A stretch of 64,000 nucleotides of DNA from Liquidambar formosana. Lineage: Eukaryota; Streptophyta; Magnoliopsida; Saxifragales; Altingiaceae. The notes beneath the pieces are model-generated. The model searched no databases and was not told the origin of the DNA. It saw nothing but the letters and a program-made list of their open reading frames with translations. Shown one piece after another: positions 11,572 through 23,900 of this stretch. The stretch's first letter is position 1, and every line of letters begins with the position of its first letter. The stretch lies in NCBI GenBank assembly GCA_039720395.1, contig CM077826.1, positions 26,802,430 to 26,866,429 on the forward strand. Reading direction: 5' to 3'. The translations under genes and the position numbers were made by a program.

Positions 11572-12101
11572 TGTTGGAATATTATTTGCAAAATAACAAA
11601 ATAATACGAGTTACCTTGCACAAAATAGAGTTAACCCAATCCAGCTAAGAAGCTGCGACAATGCTTCTTGAAGATAGTTGGAGCCTCCCACTCGTGCAAG
11701 GGATTATGGCTACTCTATCTCCGGGATTCAACTTAGCTCGGACTCGATCTTGTTCCTCTACGATCTTGCACTAATCGGCAGGAACTAAGTACCTTCAACC
11801 TCTTGTCAAGATGTCCAATAAAACTTAAAGTAAAACAACATATGTATACTATGTAGTAAGGAAGTCAGGGAATGACAACTTCAAATTAGTTCACTAACAT
11901 TTCCACATAGCTACCCTTTATATAGGAGGATAGGTGGCTTGTAGTAGAAGTCAAGAATCTTCGTCATAATTACAAAGATTCTATTCTATCCAAAAAGATT
12001 TGATCTTATTCCAAAAGGATTTGATCTTATCCAAAACTTGATCTTATCCACAACTTGATTTTATTCATAACATAAAATAATAATTTAAATAATTTCCAAC
12101 A
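11572..12101 (-). repeat. 5' LTR of the Copia element
   Basis: A 530-bp LTR. On the plus strand it starts tgttggaata and ends ttccaaca. On the minus strand it carries TATATAAAGG (complement of 11915-11924), a credible LTR promoter box. Divergence from the 3' LTR by eye is of the order of ten percent. Confidence 0.9.
11915..11924 (-). promoter_or_regulatory. TATA box of the Copia 5' LTR
   Basis: The minus strand reads TATATAAAGG. The matching site in the 3' LTR has a substitution in this box. Confidence 0.5.
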
Positions 12102-12904
12102 GAAGAAGACGATGAATCATTAAAGCTCTCACCAGCATCTGAAGCTTCATCAAGTCATGGGCTAAGATCGAAGAAAAGAAGAAGACACGAAATCTGAGTT
12201 GCCTGACTACAAGGAAAGACAGGTGACGATCAACACCCGATCTAAGTAGCATATGACAGCACCTCCTCGAGGTTTTGTGAGATCAAAACCCACCACTCCC
12301 TTCAGATTTGATGCCAGGCGCTGCCATCACCTACCATGGGTCGAGACGCCGTAAAGTCTCTTTGAGTTGCCGACTGGCGAAGGAAGTGTTAGAAGTGAGG
12401 TGCCGACGGCGAGGGAAGAGTTAAGCGCTCACCTCCCCACTTAAACAGCCTCGTTTAGTGTCGTTTTGTTTACCTACCGTCTATTGCCTTCTCTTGGCCA
12501 CATGTTGCAATCCGATGGAGTACAACAGGTTGCTAAATAATGGACTCTACAACTACAAATCTAGACTCATAAAGGATACCAATCGGTTACTTAGGGGTAT
12601 AGTTGTCCAAAAAATAATCGTGAAACCTAGTTAGGCATTACCAAAATGTTAGGTGGATTTTGAGGTTTTTAGGAAACTATAGGATTTTTCTTCGAAAATG
12701 CTCTTTTTTTTCTTTTTATTTAAAATGTGAACGTAGTTTCAATTTTTATTGGGGAAATCAGTGGGAAGTCCATTTTCAATATTTTATAAAGCCATAAGTC
12801 TTCTTAAGTTTCTTATACAGCCCCAAGTCCAATAACGAGATGAAACGTTAACATTTTAATATATCTTGGATTGAAATTTTTTTTAATGCCATCTCTACCC
12901 TATT

Positions 12905-13325
12905 GTCCGTTATTTTAAGTATGTAGACTGTTAATATATATTTTGTTAGGGGTTTCTTTTTAAATCTTATTCATGATTTACGCAATAAATGATAGAGTTC
13001 CCATTTTAATTTTTATCAATATCTATTATGGTAAATGAGCAAGCTAATTAATATATAATATTTTGGTTGGAATTCTTTTTAAATTAATCTACTCCATGAT
13101 TTAAGCAATACTTGACAAAGTTCCCACTTTAATCTCCATCAACATCTATTATGGTAAATGAGCAAACTAATTAATGTATAATATTTTGGTAGGAATTCTT
13201 TTCAAATCTACTCCTTGATTTATGCAAATACTTGACAGAGTTCCATTTTAATCTCGATCAACATCTACTTTGGTAAGAAAGCAAGCTATTAATGTATAAT
13301 ATTATGGTAGGGTTTGTTTAAATTT
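12905..13325. repeat. Tandem repeat, about 120-bp unit, 3+ copies
   Basis: The block atggtaaatgagcaa recurs at about 13028 and 13151, with tggtaagaaagcaag at 13271, a spacing of about 120 bp. Between them the words taatgtataatatt, gaattctttt and gttcc..tttaat recur in the same order. The first unit (from about 12905) is the most diverged. No coding potential was seen. Confidence 0.75.
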
Positions 13326-13329
13326 TATT

Positions 13330-15065
13330 ACTTTTATGGTTTCGTCCTAGCAAACTCTGTAATAACAATTACACATAAAACACATGCATTAAACTTCAAT
13401 GAATATTATCCAGAGAAAAATATATGTATACTAAAGAACCAACATCATGTATCCATAGTTACATGATGCATAATGAAACTCAAAAATAGAATAATTAATT
13501 AAAATGTCATTATTTTTATAAATTAGTTACATGATGTTGAAAATACCAGCAGTGCACTACCTACTAGCTCAAGTACGTACATGTAATTTTCTCCTACAAT
13601 AAATCATGGTTTTGTTCTCCACAAGTCCACAACTGAAGATTTAGATCTCAGTTTGTAATCCGAAATTCGACTTTCCATGATTATTCCAAAAGACATAAAT
13701 AAATACTTACATAAAACAGTTACAAACCATAGAATTTTTAAACAATTACATATTTAAACTTTAAATAGTTATATGATAAAACAGTTAGGCGAATATTATG
13801 AAACAATACATGTATGTGTAATTGTTTCATACTCAATATCTAACATAATGGAGGAAGACGTAATTACCGAATTGCAATAATGGAGGGGATGTTTATGAAA
13901 GGGGTATATGGAGCAATATTTAATTGGGCTGGATTTTCTCCTAAGATTATGGGACGATCATAGGTAAGTGTTTTTAATGTTCTCAGTTTATGTCAAGGGT
14001 ATTTTTGTCCCGCCCTCTTTTAGTATACTTTATGCTGTAATTGTTTTTAAATTGGGCTTATATACCAACATAAGTCTCAAAATTAGGACTTGTGACTAAT
14101 TGCCCCATTTTTATTTAATGTATCATATAATGGAACTCATGCATCGCATTGGTTCACCTCATGTAAATATATATGTATATATTTATACTATTATATAAAA
14201 CCTGGCATGCCTCTTATACTTCTCTAATTCTTTCTCCCACTCATTTTTTTTCTCTCATTCAATTGAACCTTATTTTTAAAATGATAGTCACTCTAAAATT
14301 GGTCTAAGAAATTAATTCAAACTAAGGTTTCCAATTCAAATTAAGATATATTCTCATAATATACATTCCCCAGCATCCATATCCCACTACAACTCAATTC
14401 TTATGACTACTAAACTTCTTCACTCAAACAAAAATTATATCTTCCCCTTCTCACAATTTCACGTTTTCTGATCTCCCTCTCTCTCAGAAATCTTCCGTCT
14501 TCTATTTCTTATAGTTATGATGATTTTTTTTTCCCCTCATTATTTATGATAGAATTATTTAAATCTATTTCTTATCATTCAAACATGATGTTGTTTGTCG
14601 GATTTATTTACAAAAAATCAAGTAGGCTAGGGTTAAAAAAAAAAAATTTCCATGTACCGTGTGGATCACCACTCGCGTGAGTGTAAATAGATGTATATGT
14701 ATAAGAGATCGATAATCTATGATGGGGCCTAGCCTATGAAATCGATGGGTTGATATCTTTTATATACTAATGGTGGGGTCACGTACGTATTGATCAAGAC
14801 CAGTCAAATAGATCACGGGTTATGTGTTTGAGTAAGAAAATTAATTTCGTTGGCTAAGATGAAGAGATTTTTCAATTCAAAATTTGCCTTTGTTACTACT
14901 TAATTAATTTAGACATCCTAATTCTGTTAAAAGATCTAGATTGTTACATTAACTCACAATTTTGCATATAAAGTAATGTAACTTTGTCAATTCTCATAAG
15001 CATTCTCCATCATAGAACGTCTCCATATATTTAATATACTTCGGTCTCTGTAGAAAACTCTTTTC
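13330..15065. other. Intergenic, no gene seen
   Basis: AT-rich sequence without a credible reading frame, splice-linked exon or RNA motif. A short TA-rich microsatellite-like region lies near 14165-14195. Confidence 0.6.
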
Positions 15066-15075
15066 TTTTTTTTTT

Positions 15076-16951
15076 GGGTAAAATGCAGAAAATCCCCTTC
15101 TATTATTACCCATTTTGCAGGATACCCCCCTCTAAAAAAAAACCCAACAATAAACCCCTCATATTATGCTAGGGGTACGCCGTTAACAGCGATGTTAAAG
15201 GTCTATTATACCCCTGTACAGAAAAATATTAAAATATTAGTATTTGATATTTTTAAATTGTTTTTAAAAACTATATATGAAATGACCCTTTTACCCTTTG
15301 ACTTATCACTAACCAAAACCCTTTTTTTCCCCTTCAACCCGTGTTCGTCCAAGAACAGGATCCTCTGCCATACCATGGTAGGGAGGATCTTGCAATGCTT
15401 TAAACCATGGCTTGACACGTGGCGGTGAGGTTATCCAATGGAGCAAAATCACTAGATTTTTTTTTTCTTCCCAAAACCACATCTCCAAACTGTGTCGTTT
15501 AGCCCTCTCCTCCTCTTCTTCTTCTTCTTCATGGTTGCCGCCGGCATCCATAACTCCTTGGCATTGCCTTCCTTGAAGATAAAAGACAGTGTCTCCCGCT
15601 TCCAGAACAGAGATCTAGCTACCTCTATCGACTCTGCTTCGGGCCATGGACGCGAAGCCATAGACACCTCTTTCAGCAAGATCCAAAACCATTGACTTCT
15701 CCCTCTCCAAGGTCTAAATCCTGGGTGCACGAGAAGCCATGGTGGGTTTGAGAACAAGATATATATTGTGTGAACCCCCAAACATTCCAATAACAAGCCG
15801 AATCCACAATTAATGTTGGCAGATTTTTTTGGAAAAAACAGGGGAGAGTGGTGGGTTGGGATTTATTGTTTTTGTATTAGGTTCATTTTAATCCATTGCC
15901 TCAGTAATCACCATGGATTTAGAGGTTCTCTTCCTCCACCAACACTCAGTTTTTGGTGTCAAAATTCAAGAAAATAACACAGTTCACAAAACAGTGTTTT
16001 TGAACTTGAGATTTTAGGGATCTTTGATTGATATTCTGACAGAGACGTAGTTCGGAGAGCAAGACAACCAGATCTTCGCCAGAAGAGGGGTTCGTCGGAA
16101 GAGAAAAGTCGTTAAACAACAGTGTTTTAGGGAAAAATAAGAGGAAAAAATAAAAATTCACATTAGCCATTGGATCGTTGCCTTGGCCACGTGAACCCTG
16201 TTCCGTTCATCCATTCTTCACCCCCATTCTCTCTTCACATTTCACACACCACAGTCCACGCGAGTCAACCGTTGGCCATCGTCGTCGGCCAACACTGCAC
16301 ACAACTCAATCTTCCAGTACAAGGGTAAGAGTTCATCCCTTTTTACAATTTTTTAAGTTGATTTGTGAGTGGATGCATGAAACCCAACCCACGGCTGTGC
16401 GTGCAAGAAACCCATTGCAGATGCTGTGCGATAAACCAGCTGCTGCTGCTGTGCGAGAAGGGAGACCCACGGCTGTGCGTGCGAGAAACCCAACCAATGC
16501 TGCTGTGTGATAAACCCAACCCACGGCTATGGCGAGGAAGATACGGCTGTGCGAGAGAGTTGATGGGCAAGCTGTGCGTGCGAAACCCACGGCTATGGCG
16601 AGGAAGACACGGCTGTGCGAGAGAGCTAATGGGCAAGGCCGTGCGTGCGAGATCTGATCTGATTCCCAAACCCAAACATCATAACTTAACAATGAGTTGA
16701 GGGTATTTTTGTATTTTTAGTGTGCTGGATAACGGTATTCTCGTCTTTATGGTGTGTTGAAGGGCATTATAGTCATGAAATTTGGTTAACCTCGTCACGT
16801 GCGTTTTTGCTGTTAATTTACCTGACGGAAGATGGATGGAGGGGGGTATTTTTCAACCCTACACAATATAGGGGGTTTTTTGTTAGGTTTTTTTTAGAGG
16901 GGGTATCCTGCAAAATAGGTAATAATAAAGGGGGGTTTTCTGCATTTTACC
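15076..16951. mobile_element. MULE-like element with 80-bp inverted termini
   Basis: The left end (15076-15155, gggtaaaatgcagaaaa) and the reverse complement of the right end (16870-16951, ggtaaaatgcagaaaa) match over about 80 bp, including cattttgcaggatacccc and the following A and CCC tracts. Both sides abut T runs (15066-15075 and 16952-16962), compatible with a 9-bp T-only target duplication. The 1.87-kb interior has no transposase. It holds a GC-richer block (16178-16680) unlike the surroundings, which could be captured DNA as in Pack-MULEs. Confidence 0.7.
16378..16655 (+). repeat. Degenerate GC-rich tandem repeat inside the MULE
   Basis: The motif cccacggctgtgcgtgcgag and variants recur at least six times. 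A longer unit of about 66 bp (cccacggctatggcgagga ... ctgtgcgtgcg) occurs twice, near 16518-16583 and 16584-16650. The reading frames across it are overlapping artefacts of the repeat. Confidence 0.75.
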
Positions 16952-16959
16952 TTTTTTTT

Positions 16960-18195
16960 TTTGTCCTTTTCTTTCTTTTGTAAATTAAATTAATAGAAGT
17001 CAACTATTATGAACTGCTCAGATTTCGACTGCCATTTTTGTCCTCCTCTTCATTTTTATTATACACTTTGTTTCTGGATATTTGACTAGATTTTGAGTGC
17101 CCTTTTTGTCCTTCTATCGTTTATTATAATCTTTTCTTGGAAATTAGCCTGGGCTTATGCTAAGCTCAAGTGCTTGAACCTCACTTTGTGGAGATAAAGT
17201 CAAGACAAGATCGCATTCTTGTAAAGTTCTTATCATTTAACACCACGAATAACCAAAAAAAAAAAAAAAAAAAAAGAAAAACGTTCAGATCAAACGGACT
17301 AGCATGGATGGAGAGAGGGCGACAAGAACACGTCACCACTGCCCCACCACTACCCAAGTCCCCAACGCAAAAGATCAATAAATAAATAAATAAATCTTTT
17401 ATTTCTATATGGGAATGGTGCTGTGTTTTAGCTCCCATGATAAAACGATGCATTCCTCAATAATAATAATAATAATAAGGGACTATAATGTTTTAATTTC
17501 AATTCTTCCAATTTAGTTTTAAACAACACTCGGTAATTATTTACATGTCTTGAAAACTATGAAAGAAGAAAAAAAAAATCGAAATTAAAAACATTTAGAT
17601 AATATTAGTTAATGTAACAAGTACTAGATAATTCGTGAGTAATCACAAAAGATAACATCCCCCTCCAAAAGAAAATTTTCTTAACTTAGTCTGCCATTTT
17701 CAATAAGTTGTAGTTCAAGTAATACTAACGGAGGGATCCCATAATGACCTTTTATGTATCATTTCTGGATATAAACTTAATTAAAGAGCTGAAAGTCATC
17801 GCATTCTATTTCAGTATTAATTGTCATCGCATACACACCGAACACTGAATTTGTGTATTACGAGGGATTAGTTTGAACCAATAACTTGAGATATCCCTTG
17901 TTTGGCAAAGCAAAAAAAAAAAAAAAAAATCAACTTTGATCTTGGAGCCTCACACAATGCGGTGCAGCAGCTACAAATGCATGCATATGTATTTGAAGGG
18001 GAAGTTTTTTACCTTCAAAACTTCCCCTTCTCCTGTAGATGTACTCCACACTAGTTTCTGCAATCTTTCGTTTCTTCTAGAATGCAGTTTTGAAGGGGAA
18101 GTTTGAAATCAAAGGTTCTATATATCTCTTTGTTTACTCATATATGTTTTCCAGATTAGGACTTCTAATTTTTTTTTTTTTTTTTCTTTTTCAGG
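16960..18195. other. Intergenic, no gene seen
   Basis: AT-rich sequence with A-rich runs, a (TAA)n tract near 17460-17478 and a TAAA repeat near 17376-17394. No exon or RNA signal was found. Confidence 0.6.
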
Positions 18196-18200
18196 TCACT

Positions 18201-18527
18201 CAGTTTTGAAGTCTGTCACGGACTAAAATACATTATCTCCAAATAATAACAATAGTATCCTTTTCAGTCATAATCAAATGCCCTCATGCATAGGAAATAC
18301 AAAATATGTATATATATATATACTACTTTGAGTAGTATAGGATGTCCCAAGTGTAAAATGAGTTTTGAAGTCTGTTACGGACTAAAATACATTATCTCCA
18401 AATAATGACAATAGTATATATGCTTTTCAGTCATAATCAAATGTCCTCATGCATAGGAAATACAAAATATGTATATATATATATATATATTGATCAAGTA
18501 CTATAGGATATCCCGGGTGTGAAATGT
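18201..18527. repeat. Tandem duplication of about 160 bp
   Basis: Unit 1 (18202-18360) and unit 2 (18361-18527) share agttttgaagtctgt, cggactaaaatacattatc, agtcataatcaaatg and a terminal (TA)n tract in the same order with few mismatches. The TA tract length differs between copies. Confidence 0.88.
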
Positions 18528-18529
18528 TA

Positions 18530-19795
18530 CGCGCTTGCGTGTGTCATCCATGGATAGCCTTGATCGTCCATGATAGATTCATTATTTTCCTAAAGTGCAC
18601 CCAAAAAAATTCACTGTTTATAAACATATACAAATTTAAAGTTTAGTTTTTCAATAGGTTCTTATGTGCATGCATTAAGAATAAATCCTAGATCTAACCC
18701 TACTCATTCTCAAGCCCTAATCTCATCTTTATCGCTCAATCTTCTAGAAGAAAATTTGGTGGATTTTGTAAAAAAATATATATATTAAACACAAATATAA
18801 TAATAATGACAAATTTAACTAATGAAACTAAAATAAGAAATATATAATCCAAATAAGATAGAACTGTAAAGGAGAGTTGTCTTGTATTGGGAAAGTGTGT
18901 GAAACCAGTTAAAATAAATATATTATCACCTCCTTATATATACATGTGTTGATAGATGATGGTGTCTTCGAGATACAACCCCACATGCTTTTTGTTGTCT
19001 CCTTTATGAGTACATCTACTGGAGAACTATATGTTTTGTACATGATCAATTGCCTATAAAACATTTTTAAATAAAAAGTATATAAAAGGACCCTGAAAAA
19101 GAAAATTTGGGAGAGCAGAACAGAGAGATGGGAGGCTGTATTTGCACCCCAATTTTTATTTCTGTAGCCCTCCAATTAATAAAAAAATTTATTACTATTT
19201 CACTCATATAAAATTTTACTATCAAAGACTTCTTCACTCTCCCATCAAGTGCACCTTCAAACTCTATCTGTGACTCGTATTTTACAAAACCAATCGTTGG
19301 ATTAGATATGCTTCATATATAGGTCATGCATGCCAGATATCAAATTGATCCAAAATTAAGAACTGCTTCATCTGTAAATGTCCATAAATGAGCGATTGCT
19401 ATTGATTAGAAAATATAAGTTTTGGATCGATAACAATTATTCTTGAATCAACTTGATTTTTGATATAGATCATCTATATGTTATCTAATCCAATTGTTGA
19501 TTTTGCAAAATACAAATCACAGTGAAGTTTTAAAATGTATTGATGCAAAACTTTACAATAGGTGCACTTAATATTAAAATAACCATATATATGTATATAT
19601 ATATGGGCAACTATATAATATACAATAGGTGTACGTATTTTTTAGAGTTGAACCTACACTTACTGTTGATAATTTTCATGTAGTGAGATATAATGGACAA
19701 AGTCATGAACTTGAACCCTTGAGCCAAGCAAAGAACCGGCAAACCTTTCAAAGAGGCCCAGAAAGATTGGGCTGAGAGTTTATTCAACCTTGCCA
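18530..19795. other. Intergenic, no gene seen
   Basis: AT-rich DNA without recognisable features, apart from a short palindromic stretch after 18490 that resembles the fold-back element at 45391-45503. Confidence 0.55.
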
Positions 19796-19797
19796 CT

Positions 19798-20223
19798 TTG
19801 AAGGAAGAGGCCGGCTATTGCCACCCCTCAACCGAACTTTATGTTCAACCCCCACTTATTTTATACGTTTTTTAAGTTTTATAAAAATACATATAAGATC
19901 CACTTTTGAACAACTTTTTAAAATTAAAATTAAAATTTTTTCAAATATTTTGTCTAAAGACTTTTTTATCATTTACAGTTTCTATTCAATTTTTACAATA
20001 ACTAAAACTGAAAATGGCCAAAAACCACTACTTGAATGACGGATTTTGAAAAAAAAAAAAAAAAATTCTTTTACAAAGTTATTCAAAATAATTTTTTCTA
20101 ATTAATTACTTGGTAAGTTTTCATGAAAAGCCTTTCATATTTTTATTAAAACCTTAAATAGTAAATAAGTGGAAGGTGCATATAAAAGTTGAAGAGAGGC
20201 AAATAGCCGGCCCCTTGAAGGAA
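19798..20223. mobile_element. MULE-type MITE, copy A, 9-bp target duplication
   Basis: The element at 19807-20214 (408 bp) has terminal inverted repeats (gaggccggctattgcc against the complement of ggcaaatagccggcccc), and its two halves fold on each other. TTGAAGGAA flanks it on both sides (19798-19806 and 20215-20223). It shares its interior words (tttgaacaactttt, tggccaaaaac, aaaaccttaaa, aataagtgg) with the copies upstream of GluTRBP. It has no coding capacity. Confidence 0.85.
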
Positions 20224-20709
20224 TCCTTCTTAGGCCTAGAGCCGAATGCAAGGAAAGGGTCACACCTAACCACACTTGCAATTCAAATCTAAGCCTCACG
20301 ACTCCATAAAAAATCAGGTGTCTCAAATCACAAAAATAAAATAAAAAATCTCTAAATCTCATCCACTTCTCACCTGATACATGATTTTTTTTATTTTTTA
20401 TTTTATCAATTCAGTTTTACCTAGAGCCATATAAGGACAGACTGTCCCAACTGGGGGAAAAAAAATTAACAGTCCATTTAGTTCATTTCTAGAAAAGTGA
20501 GAAGATAAAATAAAGAGGAGAGGAGAAGAGCAAGGGAATTAATAGCCTTTACAGTTCGTTTGGCTCAGGACACAGGAGAAAATAAGAGAAAACAAAGGAA
20601 TGGGTAACCATTTTCTTTAGTCATCTTTCCAAGAACTAAAGAAAGGCCAAGATGCACCCCCTGCGTCTAGAAATGAAAGCATAATCTGGTTGTTCTTTCC
20701 TGTTCTCTG

Positions 20710-20937
20710 CTATCTCACCTGCTTCCATTGCTTCACCTTCTTAAAATCTGGGACATGGTAATTTTTTTCCACCTCCCAGGCAAGTTGGGACATACAATTA
20801 AATGATGACTTCGCACCCTTCTCATCTGACACTTCTCTAGTGAAAGGAATTCGAACCTCAAATATGCCTTTCTGAGGAGACCACAGACGCATGTCAAAGC
20901 CTAATCGATCAACCCATATCACCTTTGCCTCTGACAC
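20710..20937 (-). CDS. GLUTRBP: GluTRBP exon 5 (last)
   Basis: It encodes the C-terminal 75 residues, VSEAKVIWVDRLGFDMRLW through AWEVEKNYHVPDF to WKQVR and a TAG stop. The CAG|GTGAGA at 20719/20718 is a good donor in its own right. If it is used, an acceptor CTTTCTTTAG| about 83 nt on would give a short alternative tail (FLER then stop). Confidence 0.85.
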   Translation of the reverse strand: MSEAKVIWVDRLGFDMRLWSPQKGIFEVRIPFTREVSDEKGAKSSFNCMSQLAWEVEKNYHVPDFKKVKQWKQVR

Positions 20938-23900
20938 CTGCCAAACCACATGACATCCTTGTGTTAGAACGCAAGAAGAAAACTAATCAAAATCCAAATT
21001 CTGAATAAATTATACACAATTATCTAAGGCTGTGTTTGTTATGAGGGAATGAGGGAGGGGATGGAATGGTGATTCTATTCGCCCAAAAAAAGTTATTGTT
21101 TGGTAGCCCAAGAGAATGGAATGGCCATTCCTTTGTAGGGGTCTATTCCGACTAGCCATTCCTTCCCAAACCAAGAGGAATGGCCATTCCCACCCTTTAA
21201 GAAATGAATCATTAAAAGTGGGTCCCACCTAATCTTTTCCATTATATTCCCACCCCTTACCAAATAATGGAATGGAATGACCATTCTCATTCTCATTCTC
21301 ATTCTCATTCTCATTCTCATTCCATTCCCTCTCCATTCCATTCATTCAAACCAAACACAGCCTAAGTAGCTAGCCAGGCCCATTTTTTAGCCTCTCTACT
21401 GCATCAAACACCACATATTTGAGTCAAACACTAAAGATCCGTGTCATGGTGGTGATGGACACCTGAATCCTTGTTAGACAGCAACTCTTTTGTCCTTGTT
21501 ACATAGCCAATCATTGTCCACTACTATTCCAAGTACAGGTATAACAAGTGTACTAGAAAGGCAATCAAAGACACGTGAATAACAACAATACCAATCATGC
21601 AAAAGGCATGCATAGACTGTTGGGGCCAGAGTCTAAGACTCAGAAGAAGATTAGAAATACTACCAAAAGATGCATGATACATAAACTCACAATCACATGA
21701 CAGTCTCGGCACATAATTTCAAAATCGAAGGCTGAATATAGGATGTAACCAAAATTGCCGGATAGCATGTCAAACCTTTCATCCAACAAGCCAACTACTA
21801 CAAGATTCTGACAATTAACAATCTTCTTCTAGAAAAACTATTCAGTTCCAAAGCTGTAGTCATCCAAAATTTAGAAAAACAAATTCCAGTAATCTTCTTC
21901 TAGAAAAACTATTAGATAAAGAATGACGAATTGGCTTGAGTGTTATGTCATTATTCTGTTTCTTCTCAACTGGTTGATCCACATTCTGGGAAATTAACTG
22001 TGTCTATAAGGTGTAAATGAAGCTATTTTAATCTCTCCAACACACCAGGAATAACGAAAAGAATATTAGATAAAGAGAGTAGAAAGAAGGAAAAAACAGC
22101 TTTTGCTGTAGACTGCAGAGAAAAAAGAAAGAGAAATACTTGATGCACACACATTATGGCCTTAACAGTAAATTCAGTTACAAACAGTAACGTTAACAAA
22201 CACATTTGCATTCATGCAAGTGTAATTTACCCAAAAATAAAAATATAGTTCATAGTAACTCCTAAAATATATGTCTTCTAACCCAGATCTTTCTGGAAAA
22301 TGATTACATTTCAACCACTCATGTGGTGACAATGCAAAAATTATATGTGCATGAATACAAGATAAAATGAATATAATGGTTAGCACTGTCTATTCATGAA
22401 ACTTTATGGCCTTAAAGAGTTGGAATGCCTATTTGCGACCAGTATAATGATCCATCCCATTAAACTGTATGTGCCACAATGATAAGTCATTGTTGGATTG
22501 TTCCTGTTGCCTATCAAGTTGAAACTTACGTTTCTCCTGCAAATATGCCTCGAAGAAATATTAGGCACAACTTCAAGAGTTTTATATATATATAGGACGA
22601 TGATCAAGTAAGCACGTGCTGATATAACTTATATCAACACACGCATTGGAAGCTGTACCTCGTGCATTAGTGGGTTACGAAGTACGGTGGGCCAATGCAA
22701 GAGGTACAACCCCCAATGCATGGTGCTGATATAACTTATATCAACATGTGCTAACTTGATCAGGACTGTATACCAGTAAGGTGAGCACATGCTGATATAA
22801 CTTATATCAGCACCATGCATTAGGGGTTGTACCTTGTGCATTGGCCCAATGTATCCCGTAACCCACTAATGCATGAGATACAACCCCTAATGTGGGGGTT
22901 GATATAAGTTATATCAACATGTGCTCACGTTTTTTACTTTTTACTTTTTTTTTTCTTTTTTTGAAAGTCCTATATAAATAAACTATGGGTTCGAGTTTCA
23001 CAAAAACAAAGATTGTGAAAAAGAATGATGATAAAAGTCAAACTCAAAAGAATTGGGTTGGATGCAAACCTGGAAATCCAAATCAACAAAAACATTGCAA
23101 AAGCGATGAACATCTTCCATGTTGTTGCTGTTTATCTCGTCAACAATCTTTTCTGCAAAGTCTCGAAGTGGATCAGGGTTGGCTTTTTTATAATCTGATG
23201 AGGTGACCCATATGCCATCCTGTAATAGTTCCAACTATCAACTTTACTTTTGAAACAGTCACTTAATATGTTACACATACTAACAAAATCAAGACATAAT
23301 AGGAAAAAGTTGAATCAGTATGTTATAGAGCAAAAACAAAAGCTGAAGAGAAATGGCATGTCAAAACATACAAGAATCAGTGAGAAACTCATCACACCTC
23401 CTTGAAATCTTCAATCTGAAGTACCCGTTCCACAGCAACCACATATATAAGGTCTTCATTGATTTCTTCTCCAAACCTGTTTTTCCATATCGAATGAAGC
23501 CTCTGAGAAAAAGAATTTGAACATCCAAATTAAATTGTCGATCTCTGCCATAACAACTTATCAAGATATAAGAGGAAACAAAGCATGCATCAATTCTTTT
23601 AATAACTTTCTGTGGGTAAAGAAGACACCAGAAACCCTCTAGCACAATCAATCTAGCCACATCAACTGGTTCCTAGTCTCATGCTGGCTTAGCCAAAGCA
23701 CACGACCCAATGTTGGGGTTGAACTTATGTTTTTACAACTCATGCTGGGCATCAAGCACCCAACTAAGTGCCAATTTTATTATTTTATTTAACTGAGCCC
23801 TTTTTGCCAAAGGAACATGCTAGAATGTGGCATCAAACTTAAACAGCTGCTCCCATGCCATGATTTTGTGATGCAGGACAATTCAATAAACCACCCTGTA

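Larger units (their letters stand above)
6555..12101 (-). mobile_element. Degenerate Ty1/Copia retrotransposon
   Basis: This LTR element, read on the minus strand, is inserted in the MULE. LTRs are at 11572-12101 (5') and 6555-7097 (3'), starting TG and ending CA, with a perfect 5-bp target duplication GAAGA (6550-6554 and 12102-12106). The order is gag, integrase, reverse transcriptase, RNase H, which defines Copia. A purine-rich tract (complement of 7098-7108, agtgggaga) precedes the 3' LTR. Stops and frameshifts break every module and the two LTRs differ at many positions, so it is old and inactive. No primer-binding site is visible after the 5' LTR. Confidence 0.93.
5991..12713. mobile_element. 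Mutator-like element split by a Copia insertion
   Basis: Long terminal inverted repeats of about 200 bp lie at 6000-6225 and 12480-12703. Reverse-complementing the right arm reproduces the left arm block by block, for example ccaagagaa, agtaacc and aacctcaaa in the same order. The flanks share TTTTTTTCT (5991-5999 and 12705-12713), a 9-bp duplication as expected for MULEs. Removing the nested Copia (6555-12101 plus one duplication) leaves about 1.15 kb, too short for a transposase, so the element was non-autonomous. Its core (6240-6554 and 12107-12480) includes a CT microsatellite and purine-rich sequence that could be captured host DNA, but I do not recognise it. Confidence 0.75.

Noticed and set aside
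15452..15796. 114-residue minus-strand frame with a lysine run
   Set aside because: The composition reflects a repeat (the cttcttctt tract) within the MULE, and no domain or partner exon was found.
16178..16700. Overlapping frames of 110-119 residues on both strands
   Set aside because: They are by-products of a GC-rich tandem repeat inside a MULE and lack any domain.
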